Part shown: one piece after another, positions 25,781 to 33,069 of the stretch
Layout: each line of letters begins with the position of its first letter
How positions within the stretch are numbered: the first letter of the stretch is position 1
Assembly: GCA_002381805.1 (NCBI GenBank)
Contig: DFXZ01000004.1
Coordinates: 310,001 to 374,000, forward strand
Length of the DNA stretch: 64,000 nt
Origin: Bdellovibrio sp. UBA4095
Lineage (GTDB): Bacteria; Bdellovibrionota; Bdellovibrionia; Bdellovibrionales; Bdellovibrionaceae
Direction: 5' to 3'
Made by a program: the position numbers and the translations under genes
Notes under the pieces: model-generated
What the model was told of the DNA's origin: nothing
Database searches by the model: none
What the model saw: only the letters and a program-made list of their open reading frames with translations

Positions 25781-26500
25781 ATGACAAAGAAATCGCCCCT
25801 CCCACCACTGACGCCGAAAGAAAAATCCGTTCTCGAGTTTATCGAGAGTCACCTTTTGGAGTCAGGCATTTCCCCGTCATATCAGGAAATTAAAGATCAC
25901 TTCGGTTTAGCGTCGTTCAATTCTGTTCAGAATTATCTGAAGCAGCTTTTGAACAAAGGCTATATAGCCAATCCGCAGAATCAGAAGCGAGCTATTCAGG
26001 TGCTCCACTCTGCCTCAGCAGTGCAAGAGCAGCTGCTTTCTAAAGTCTCGACGGCGACAGGATCTCCTCGCTCACAGCTCCTCCAGGCACGTGATGAGAT
26101 CCTGTCTCTTCCCCTACTAGGAAAAGTAGCCGCGGGACAGCCCATTGAAGCCATTAAGCATGATGAATATGTCGACGTCCCACCTTCCATGGTTCGCAAT
26201 CCTGCAAAGTCTTTTGCTTTGAAAGTGCAAGGCGACTCCATGATAGACGATGGTATCTTTGATGAAGACATTATACTGATTCAAAAACAGAACTCCGCCA
26301 ATAATGGCGACATAGTGGTTGCGACTGTTGAGAATGAAGCCACTGTTAAGCGGTTCTATTTAAGAGCAAAGCCAGAGGCCTCTTCTTCTGAAAAATGGGT
26401 CGAACTTCGCCCATCTAACTCGACAATGAAATCAATGTGGTTCGATCCGAACCTAGTTGAGATCCGTGGTATCGTCGTCGGTCTTATTCGTAAATTCTAA
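25781..26500 (+). CDS. lexA: LexA repressor
   Basis: The SOS repressor and self-cleaving protease. The 239 residues have an N-terminal winged helix (about 10-75; KEKSVLEFIESHL, SPSYQEIKDHFGL, SVQNYLKQLLNKGYI). A linker of about 30 residues follows, longer than in E. coli LexA (202 residues). The S24 domain shows the Ala-Gly cleavage site in GKVAAGQP, the catalytic Ser in QGDSMID and the catalytic Lys in ATVKRF. It is transcribed alone from a promoter containing its own operator and followed by a hairpin. The ribosome site is weak and overlapped by an outer operator half-site. Confidence 0.96.
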   Translation: MTKKSPLPPLTPKEKSVLEFIESHLLESGISPSYQEIKDHFGLASFNSVQNYLKQLLNKGYIANPQNQKRAIQVLHSASAVQEQLLSKVSTATGSPRSQLLQARDEILSLPLLGKVAAGQPIEAIKHDEYVDVPPSMVRNPAKSFALKVQGDSMIDDGIFDEDIILIQKQNSANNGDIVVATVENEATVKRFYLRAKPEASSSEKWVELRPSNSTMKSMWFDPNLVEIRGIVVGLIRKF

Positions 26501-26504
26501 AAAT

Positions 26505-26535
26505 AAAAGGGACCTACTGATGTAGATCCCCTTTC
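26505..26535 (+). terminator. Hairpin after lexA
   Basis: An imperfect stem AAAGGGACCTAC / GTAGATCCCCTTT with a TGAT loop starts five bases after the lexA stop. The trailing T-run is short and C-interrupted, so termination may be moderate. Confidence 0.55.
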
Positions 26536-26567
26536 CCCTCGAGATATGTCTATTTGAATTTTTGGAA

Positions 26568-26939
26568 CTAGCCGCGAGCGTATCGCTTATTCATAGATTC
26601 ACGGATTTCCGCACCTTCGATGCTCAATCGTGTCCATGGAATTGCACGCAGACGTTCCGGTTCGATCTCTTCGTCAGTTTCTTCGCAATAGCCAAAAGAA
26701 CCATTTTCAATTCGAGCCAGAGCGCTTTCAATTTCCATCAGCTGTGAACGAAGCCTTTCATGCATGCTTAAAAATTCCTGCTCCGCTAAAACGCGAACGG
26801 TCTGATCACCCTCGTCTCCGCCTTTTTCCTCATTCTGATCCAGATTCGATCGAGCCTCTTTCACTCTATTGAGGATGTCTTGCTTCGATTGTAAAAGTCT
26901 TTGTCTGCATTCACTGACAAGCTTTTCAGAGATAGCCAT
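26568..26939 (-). CDS. DksA/TraR-family protein with a degenerate zinc site
   Basis: A 123-residue coiled-coil protein of the DksA family, which binds the RNA polymerase secondary channel. The coiled coil spans about 5-80, with a DxxD pair (GDEGDQ) at the tip where DksA has its functional aspartates. The C-terminal region keeps the outline G.YGYC..T.EEI...RL.AIPW, but only the first of four zinc cysteines remains; the others are Thr, Ser and Gly. Zinc-independent DksA paralogues are known. The start at 26939 is fixed by GAGGGGGC just upstream; 12 earlier in-frame codons are ignored. Confidence 0.82.
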   Translation of the reverse strand: MAISEKLVSECRQRLLQSKQDILNRVKEARSNLDQNEEKGGDEGDQTVRVLAEQEFLSMHERLRSQLMEIESALARIENGSFGYCEETDEEIEPERLRAIPWTRLSIEGAEIRESMNKRYARG

Positions 26940-26988
26940 GTTGCCCCCTCGTTCCTTCCCAAGCGTAAGTGCCAATTTGGAACTGACC

Positions 26989-27018
26989 TATTAACTTCCA
27001 CGCATGTAATTTTTGCAA
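26989..27018 (-). promoter_or_regulatory. Predicted vegetative promoter of the DksA-like gene
   Basis: On the minus strand TTGCAA (27013-27018) and TTAATA (26989-26994) are separated by 18 bases. The predicted start of transcription would give a leader of about 45 bases with the GAGGGGG ribosome site. Confidence 0.45.
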
Positions 27019-27263
27019 GTAAAAAATCTTACATTAACTTAAAATTAACCAAGGCTACGAAAATCCTGACGAATAACTGAATTGCGGCCAGAATTGAGTC
27101 AAATGGCAGTCTTTCCTTAAGAATTCGGCGTCATTTTCTTAAAAAATCTGGCATCCAACACAGTGCTCAGGACTCACGTGCGCGACGCATTATATTTTAA
27201 GCTTTTACTCAAAAAAGGGAACTAAAAGAGGCTTTAGATCAGAATTTCATCTCTTTTTGGATC
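27019..27263. other. Gap without a recognisable gene
   Basis: Part of the longest gene-free stretch in the window (26940-27353). It is AT-rich and has stops in all frames. I see no reading frame with a ribosome site, no tRNA-like fold and no repeat. A small RNA cannot be excluded by reading alone. Confidence 0.3.
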
Positions 27264-27294
27264 AAAAAAAGGCGGCCTACTCGATTCGGCCGCC
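27264..27294 (-). terminator. Rho-independent terminator of the small exported protein gene
   Basis: On the minus strand the stem GGCGGCC/GGCCGCC (arms 27288-27294 and 27271-27277) with a ten-base loop is followed by seven T residues (27264-27270). It lies 60 bases beyond the stop at 27354. Confidence 0.85.
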
Positions 27295-27353
27295 CTTCAG
27301 AGGCACGACCACCCTCCCCCGAGAAGTGGTCGATAGATTCATTTTTAATTACT

Positions 27354-27692
27354 TTATTTAAGGCAGCTGGCCACTCGAGCTAACAAGTCCTGAGTCGACT
27401 GGTTCAGCTTTTGGCTGGCCTGGAGTGCGCGAACGCCACGCTTACGAAAAGCCTTGGCAGACTGATTCATTTCGGCAGAAATAGCTAGCGAAGTGCCCTC
27501 TCCGGATTCAAAGACTTGGCCGGAAAACTCTTCAAGAGTCGACGAGAACGTCTCATGATTGCTGACTAGACTCTGTGTGATGCTCTGCTGAGCCTGCTGC
27601 ATAGCTCTCAGTTCATGCTTAAGATCAGAACAAGATGTGGCTAAGGCCCCATGAGAAAACAAGACAACAGCAAGAGAAATAAGAAATTTCAT
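27354..27692 (-). CDS. Small exported helical protein, 112 residues
   Basis: A signal peptide (MKFLISLAVVLFSHGALA) is followed by a Gln/Ser-rich helical mature part of about 94 residues. Two cysteines, one right after cleavage (TSCSDL) and one at the end (VASCLK), could form a disulphide that staples the ends together. I recognise no family. It has GAGGT upstream of its start and a strong terminator downstream, so it is probably a monocistronic, well expressed periplasmic protein. Confidence 0.65.
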   Translation of the reverse strand: MKFLISLAVVLFSHGALATSCSDLKHELRAMQQAQQSITQSLVSNHETFSSTLEEFSGQVFESGEGTSLAISAEMNQSAKAFRKRGVRALQASQKLNQSTQDLLARVASCLK

Positions 27693-27785
27693 TAATACCT
27701 CGTAGAAACGTTCTGCGAGCTATTAAGCAAGGTCTTTGCCACCCCAGATCACTTTAAACAGTACCAGAGATGACTTTTTTTGCTC

Positions 27786-28394
27786 TTACTTGAGAAATTT
27801 TTCAAACTCGTTCTTGGTTTCGCCAGTGGTATAAGGCAAAAGCAATCGAGCCACGTGCTGTTTGCCGCGCTCAATGCTCTTTTTGCCGGCCAACTTATCT
27901 GATGCCGATTCAAAAAACTGAAGGAAAGTTGTCGACATTGCCAGAAGGGACTCAGCAACATAGGTCATCTCATCCACATCATCAATTTTGATCATTCTGC
28001 CGTCTTTGACCCATTGGCGATAAAGAATCACTAGAAGCTTCAACATTTTTTGAATGTGGGCCTTCCATTTCTTTGCCAGCTTGGGATCTTTCCGGCGAAG
28101 CGCGTACATCTCGCGGTGAAAGAAGCGATAACGCCAATACAGTTCAAAGTTCTCGCTAACGAAACTCAGTGGCGTCGCTTTCTTTAAACGACGTGGACGC
28201 CAAACCTCATAAGTCTCTTTGGCCATCGCCTCAAAGAGCTCAACTAGGATTTCTTCTTTATTATCATAGTAAAAATAGAGGTTACCTGGACTTATTTTCA
28301 TGGCTTTTGAGATGTGGTTCGTGGTCACGGCCATGACGCCATTACGGTTGAAGAGATCTATCGAGGTAAGAAGGATGCGGTCTTTCGTCTTCAT
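27786..28394 (-). CDS. TetR-family transcriptional regulator
   Basis: A 202-residue repressor. The N-terminal 50 residues fit the TetR helix-turn-helix (RILLTSIDLFNRNGVMAVTTNHISKAMKISPGNLYFYYDNKEEIL). The rest is a helical ligand-binding and dimer domain with a basic cluster (ALRRKDPKLAKKWKAH). The ligand is unknown. It is divergent from the penicillin-binding protein gene with 133 bases between starts, so that gene is an obvious candidate target. Confidence 0.9.
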   Translation of the reverse strand: MKTKDRILLTSIDLFNRNGVMAVTTNHISKAMKISPGNLYFYYDNKEEILVELFEAMAKETYEVWRPRRLKKATPLSFVSENFELYWRYRFFHREMYALRRKDPKLAKKWKAHIQKMLKLLVILYRQWVKDGRMIKIDDVDEMTYVAESLLAMSTTFLQFFESASDKLAGKKSIERGKQHVARLLLPYTTGETKNEFEKFLK

Positions 28395-28527
28395 TCCCTT
28401 AAGTCTTTAGTCCATCTCCTGAAGGGAGTCACGCGGATTAGCCCTAAAAGCCACGCTGGACGCGATTTTCCGATGTCTCAACCCGAGATTGGCCTTGTAA
28501 GCCCTAAAATTGTGGTGCTACCATTAA

Positions 28528-29820
28528 ATGATGTCGCGATTAACAAAATCTAAGCTATTAAAAGTATTCGTATTTTTCGGCGCATGCCTTTTCAGTCTCT
28601 ATGCCTTGATGGGTTTCACAACGACTTCTCAAGACGGTATTGCTGCGAAAAATGATCAAAAAGTTCTCACCCAAATTGAAAGACGCTCTTACTTGGCGAA
28701 TGCGTTGAGTGAAAAATTCCGCGCAAATCAGTTTCCACAAAAAGTGGGGCTGCAATGGGATGGCAACGAGCGTTCCGTCAATTTGAATTACACGTTAAAC
28801 GAAAGCTTGCAAAAAGAAGCCGAAAAACTCTTGAAGTCTTATAAGCCTGATTATGGTGCTATCGTCCTTATGGATGCTAAGACCGGTGAGGTTTTGGTTA
28901 TGGCGAGTTTTCAGCGCGATGATCCGTTGGCCCCTAATCTGAACTTACAAGCGACGTTCCCTGCTGCTTCGATTTTCAAAGTCGTCACTGCCACTGCGGC
29001 AGTGGATAAAGCTGGTGTCGACCCTGATCACAAAATTCGCTACAACGGTGGGGCCTATACACTCTATAAGAAAAACGTACTTTCTGATCACGTCAATCGT
29101 TGGACAAACGTGGTCACTCTTCGAGACGCCTTTGCACGCTCTATTAATACTGCCTTTGGACGACTGAGCATCGAGAACCTGGATCCCTCTGATCTGCATG
29201 AATACGCTCAGCGCTTTATGTTCAATCAAGAAATCCCTGCAGACTTCCCGATCGACATGGGCGTCGCATACATTCCACCATCTGCGGGTTACCAATTGGC
29301 AGAGGCTGCATCAGGGTTCAATCGTACCAATCGCATGAGCCCCGTTCAAGGTGCGATGATCGCTGCTTCCGTAGCAAATGACGGCAAAATCGTGATTCCA
29401 TATTTAATCAACTCCATTACGGATGAAAATGGAGAAAGCCTTTACGAAGGTTACACGCTTGCGCGCGGCCAAGTTATGAGCAGCGAATCTGCAGGCAAAG
29501 TCAGAGAGCTCATGGAAAGAACCGTCATTGCAGGAACTTCTCGTCGCTCCTTCCGGCCAATTATTCAAGATCGCAAATTCCGCGAGATTGAAATGGGAGG
29601 TAAAACGGGACATCTGACTGGCGACAACCCCGCGGGCCGCGTCGACTGGTTTGTAGGTTATGCTTTGGATGGTGACCAGCGGATAGCTGTCGCAGCCATG
29701 ACTATCAATAAAAAGTTTTGGACGGTCAAATCTGCACATCTAGGTCAGACAATGTTCCGAAAGTACTTCGGACCTGTCATTGCAAACAAAGAACCTATGG
29801 TGACTTCCGCCCAACACTAG
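28528..29820 (+). CDS. Penicillin-binding protein transpeptidase
   Basis: A membrane-anchored D,D-transpeptidase that crosslinks or modifies peptidoglycan. The 430 residues start with a single membrane segment (about 12-30). The penicillin-binding domain begins near residue 100 and has SIFK (Ser148, Lys151), the SIN motif (in FARSINTAFG) and KTG (in GGKTGHL). There is no glycosyltransferase domain, and the usual class B pedestal is very short, as in minimal PBPA-like enzymes. It is divergent from a TetR regulator and followed by a short hairpin. A role in septation or in prey wall remodelling is possible but not shown. Confidence 0.88.
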   Translation: MMSRLTKSKLLKVFVFFGACLFSLYALMGFTTTSQDGIAAKNDQKVLTQIERRSYLANALSEKFRANQFPQKVGLQWDGNERSVNLNYTLNESLQKEAEKLLKSYKPDYGAIVLMDAKTGEVLVMASFQRDDPLAPNLNLQATFPAASIFKVVTATAAVDKAGVDPDHKIRYNGGAYTLYKKNVLSDHVNRWTNVVTLRDAFARSINTAFGRLSIENLDPSDLHEYAQRFMFNQEIPADFPIDMGVAYIPPSAGYQLAEAASGFNRTNRMSPVQGAMIAASVANDGKIVIPYLINSITDENGESLYEGYTLARGQVMSSESAGKVRELMERTVIAGTSRRSFRPIIQDRKFREIEMGGKTGHLTGDNPAGRVDWFVGYALDGDQRIAVAAMTINKKFWTVKSAHLGQTMFRKYFGPVIANKEPMVTSAQH

Positions 29821-29840
29821 GCAGGTCCAAACGGACTTGC
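29821..29840 (+). terminator. Hairpin after the penicillin-binding protein gene
   Basis: GCAGGTCC and GGACTTGC form an eight-base stem with one G-U pair around an AAAC loop, directly after the stop. No T-run follows immediately; T-rich sequence begins about six bases later. A weak terminator. Confidence 0.35.
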
Positions 29841-29846
29841 GAGAGT

Positions 29847-30410
29847 TTATTCTTTATCTGTTTTTTTCACTTCATGACTGATCTCAAGAGGTTTTACGTC
29901 AAGGACCTCTGCATCTTTAACTTCACGCTCTTGTTGTTCACGAAACTCTTCTTGGAAGCCCGATCCATCACTTCGGAACTCATAGTAGCGAAAACCACTC
30001 GAGGAGTTCGCTCCGCCTTTACTAAATCCAAAGCCACTAAAGGCTTTTGAACTCCCTTGGGCAATTTTTTTGGCCATGAACGCCTTAAATCGCCAAATAG
30101 CCATGTGCCTAAGGCCCGGCAACAACAAGATAACAGCGATAAGCCGAGTCGAGAAACTTGGTATCAACAAGAGTAGGCCAGAAAGAAAAATGGCCCCTGA
30201 ATGCAGTATTTTGTTTGCCGGTAATTGCCCACGCATCAACGTGCTCTGCATAGTCATCATCGCCATACGCCCGACAGTGCTGACAATGATAAGACCCAGG
30301 AATGAAGGCAGCAAATAGGCCCCCAGAGTATTTAGAAATCCCCAGTGTTTAATTGCCATCACGAAAATAAAAATCTCGGCAATCAGCAGAGGAAATGGAA
30401 TTAAAAACAT
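29847..30410 (-). CDS. fxsA: FxsA-family inner membrane protein
   Basis: A 187-residue membrane protein. The first 110 residues fit FxsA: hydrophobic segments at about 1-20, 28-48 and 68-98, with GAYLLPSFLGLIIV, ANKILHSGAIFLSGLLLLIPSF in two pieces and LPGLRHMAIWRF. E. coli FxsA is known for relieving phage T7 exclusion when overproduced, but its normal role is unclear. The C-terminal 75 residues are Ser/Gly- and then Glu/Lys-rich and cytoplasmic. It follows xthA by 10 bases and is probably co-transcribed. Confidence 0.85.
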   Translation of the reverse strand: MFLIPFPLLIAEIFIFVMAIKHWGFLNTLGAYLLPSFLGLIIVSTVGRMAMMTMQSTLMRGQLPANKILHSGAIFLSGLLLLIPSFSTRLIAVILLLPGLRHMAIWRFKAFMAKKIAQGSSKAFSGFGFSKGGANSSSGFRYYEFRSDGSGFQEEFREQQEREVKDAEVLDVKPLEISHEVKKTDKE

Positions 30411-30420
30411 AACACTCCCA

Positions 30421-31188
30421 TCAAAGGTTTAAAGTGGCGACCACTGGGCAGTGATCAGAGCCCTCGACTTTGTCGAGAATATCAGCTGAAGCGAGATATT
30501 TCTCAAGGCCTTTCGAAACACAGATATGATCGATTCTCCAGCCACGATTTGACATACGCGCCAGTTCTTTATAAGACCACCAAGAATAACGCTTTGCCTC
30601 AGTGGGCTTGAAATACCGGAAGGTATCAATGAACCCTAGCTCCAAGAATGAATCAAACCACACACGCTCTTCAGGAAAAAATCCGCTCTCTTTTGACAAG
30701 CGAATCGGATCATGAACATCAATGTCTTCATGAGCGACATTGTAATCACCCACCACAATAATTTCGCGACCAGATTTTAACTTTTCTTTTAAATGAATGT
30801 TAAGATCCTGTAGAAATTTTTGTTTGAAAGCATGACGCTCTTCCCCTGAACCACCATTGGGAAAATAGATATTATACAGATCGAAAGCGCCATGGTCCGT
30901 TATTACGACTCGGCCCTCGGAGTCGTATTCAGGAATGCCAAGTCCAATCGTAATATCACGAGGCCCCTGATGCACAAAGGTCGCAACCCCAGAGTATCCC
31001 TTGCGAACTGCAGAAGACCAATAAGAAAGCTCATAGTTTAATGACCGAACTTCAGGCTCCACTTGATCTATGTGCGCTTTGGTTTCCTGCACACAAAAGA
31101 TATCGGGCTTTTCTTGATCAAGAAAATCAATCAAACCTTTCTTATAACAGGCGCGAATTCCATTCAGATTCCAAGAGATGATTTTCAC
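30421..31188 (-). CDS. xthA: Exodeoxyribonuclease III
   Basis: An AP endonuclease and 3'-repair exonuclease of base excision repair. The 255 residues match the ExoIII/ExoA group: WNLNGIRACYKKGL, the metal-binding QETKAH, IYFPNGGSG, VGDYNVAHEDIDVH with Asp and Asn of the active site, RYSWWSYK, RGWRIDHIC and the terminal GSDHCPV. Complete and typical. It acts downstream of glycosylases such as the ung product encoded about 7 kb away. It is divergent from the peroxiredoxin gene. Confidence 0.96.
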   Translation of the reverse strand: MKIISWNLNGIRACYKKGLIDFLDQEKPDIFCVQETKAHIDQVEPEVRSLNYELSYWSSAVRKGYSGVATFVHQGPRDITIGLGIPEYDSEGRVVITDHGAFDLYNIYFPNGGSGEERHAFKQKFLQDLNIHLKEKLKSGREIIVVGDYNVAHEDIDVHDPIRLSKESGFFPEERVWFDSFLELGFIDTFRYFKPTEAKRYSWWSYKELARMSNRGWRIDHICVSKGLEKYLASADILDKVEGSDHCPVVATLNL

Positions 31189-31255
31189 AGTTTCTCCTTG
31201 AGTTTCCTACTTATCGAAGGCATCAATTAATACCAGATACAAGGAGTGAGGTCCA

Positions 31256-31783
31256 ATGCTAATGATCAATCAATCAGCCCCGCAATTTACCGCACAAGCC
31301 GTTTATGATGCTGGTGAAGTTAAGGAAGTTTCTCTTAGCGACTTTAAAGGTCAATGGGTGGTTTTATTCTTCTATCCGCTCGACTTCACATTCGTTTGCC
31401 CTACAGAACTGACACAGTTTCGAGAGCATCTGAATGATTTTCGATCGTGCGAGGCCACGGTCCTAGGATGCAGTGTAGACTCCGTCCACTCTCACAAACG
31501 CTGGATGCGAGACGACTTGGGCAATCTAAACTATCCGCTTGTTTCAGACCTTACGAAGCGAATTGCAAAAGACTATGGCGTTCTGATTGAAGATCGCGGG
31601 ATCGCGACACGAGCAACCTTTATTATCGATCCAGAACAAAAGATTCAGTATGTTGGCATTCACAACACTTCAGTGGGGCGCGACGCGAAAGAAATCTTGC
31701 GTGTCCTACAAGGATGCCAATCAGGCGAGCTTTGTCAGGCAGGCTGGAAAAAAGGCGATGCATTCCTTCAGCCACTGAAGTAG
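31256..31783 (+). CDS. Typical 2-Cys peroxiredoxin (AhpC/TSA)
   Basis: Reduces peroxides with a cysteine thiol. The 175-residue thioredoxin fold has the peroxidatic Cys48 in FTFVCPTE, SVDSVHSHKRW, and the resolving Cys in GELCQAGW near the C-terminus. The start is supported by AAGGAGTGAGG. The next gene, an ATP-grasp-like protein, begins six bases after the stop, and a SelO-family gene follows, so the three may form one redox-related operon. No AhpF-type reductase is nearby. Confidence 0.93.
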   Translation: MLMINQSAPQFTAQAVYDAGEVKEVSLSDFKGQWVVLFFYPLDFTFVCPTELTQFREHLNDFRSCEATVLGCSVDSVHSHKRWMRDDLGNLNYPLVSDLTKRIAKDYGVLIEDRGIATRATFIIDPEQKIQYVGIHNTSVGRDAKEILRVLQGCQSGELCQAGWKKGDAFLQPLK

Positions 31784-31789
31784 GAGTTT

Positions 31790-32950
31790 ATGAAAGAGAG
31801 ATATATTGAGCAGCTTATGAAGTCTTATCCCGCACTCTCGCGAGAGGTGCTTCAGGATATTATTTCTGAAAACTTGATATCACCTTTCATTCCGGACCTT
31901 CCCCAGGAAATTATCACTGAAGCTCAGGCCATTATCACGGCTCTGTATGAAATGCGCGAAATGCCGACCTACAGAGCACACTATGAAGGCCTTATTGCAG
32001 GCCACGGCCTTAAAGACCCCGGCAATAAATCAATTATGATGAGCTACGATTTTCATGTTACCCATGACAATCACCTGAAGCTGCTCGAGGTAAACACAAA
32101 TGCCAGCTTCCTAGCTCTGGGTTATGAGCTTTATAAATTACAGAAACAGTCGTTACCAGTGGCAGACTTCACTCTCGATGATGTTCGAAAGTGCATCCAG
32201 GAAGAGTTGCGCTTGCAAAACAAAAACTTCGAGGGTCCATTAAAGGTCGCGATCACCGATGATCACCCTTCCGAGCAACGTCTTTATATCGAGTTCTTGG
32301 TCTATCAGGAGCTTTTTAAAAGCTGGGGCTGGGATTCCCGCATCCTGGACTTCCGCCAGCTTTTCGAAGGATTTAACCCAGCGTTCATCTACAATCGGCA
32401 CACCGATTTCTTTTTGACAGAGCCGGACAGTGCCCTTCTGCGGCTGAAGTACTTGAATCGCGATGTTTGCCTTTCGCCAAATCCCTACGAGTATCTGCTT
32501 TTAGCCGATAAGCAACGCATGGTGGATTGGCATGCGACTGGCTTCCTTGATGCTCTGGGCGTGGAGCCAAGCCGTAAGGAACTTATTTTGCAATCTGTAC
32601 CACAAAGTGCAGATCTTAACCCCAGCAATGCAGAATTGCTTTGGGCTGAACGAAAGAAATACTTCTTTAAACCTAAGAATGCTTTCGGCTCGAAGTACTC
32701 CTATCGAGGGGCCTCAATGAGTCGCAAAGCTTTTGATGGCATGATCGATCAGAACATGATCGCCCAGGAATTTGTTCCGGCTCCTGAACTGACTTTTCAG
32801 ACGCCTGAAGGTCCTCAAAATTTCAAATATGATCTGCGTTGTTTCGCCTATCAGGGACGCTTGCAGCTGATTGTGGCGCGCCTTTATCAGGGGCAAGTCA
32901 CCAATCTTAGAACTCCTTACGGCGGCTTCTCGCCGATCAAGTTCGTCTAG
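31790..32950 (+). CDS. Putative ATP-grasp ligase
   Basis: A 386-residue soluble protein I cannot name with certainty. Parts look like an ATP-grasp enzyme: LKLLEVNTNASFLALGYEL early on (as in pre-ATP-grasp regions), then a C-terminal half with YFFKPKNAFGSKYSYRG (candidate nucleotide lysine and flexible loop), MIAQEFVPAPE (candidate adenine contact) and KYDLRCFAYQG with metal-type acidic residues. Glutathionylspermidine synthase-like or peptide ligase activity would fit, but the substrate is unknown. It sits between a peroxiredoxin and a SelO-family gene. Confidence 0.55.
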   Translation: MKERYIEQLMKSYPALSREVLQDIISENLISPFIPDLPQEIITEAQAIITALYEMREMPTYRAHYEGLIAGHGLKDPGNKSIMMSYDFHVTHDNHLKLLEVNTNASFLALGYELYKLQKQSLPVADFTLDDVRKCIQEELRLQNKNFEGPLKVAITDDHPSEQRLYIEFLVYQELFKSWGWDSRILDFRQLFEGFNPAFIYNRHTDFFLTEPDSALLRLKYLNRDVCLSPNPYEYLLLADKQRMVDWHATGFLDALGVEPSRKELILQSVPQSADLNPSNAELLWAERKKYFFKPKNAFGSKYSYRGASMSRKAFDGMIDQNMIAQEFVPAPELTFQTPEGPQNFKYDLRCFAYQGRLQLIVARLYQGQVTNLRTPYGGFSPIKFV

Positions 32951-33069
32951 TTCCAGCTCACCTTCGTCCAGGTAAACTTATAATTTTTTAGTCTTAATGT
33001 TAAAGTACAGGTCTGTGTCTGCCGATAATGAATTGTGTCTCATTTTTCTACAAGGAGCGTGGAATAATT

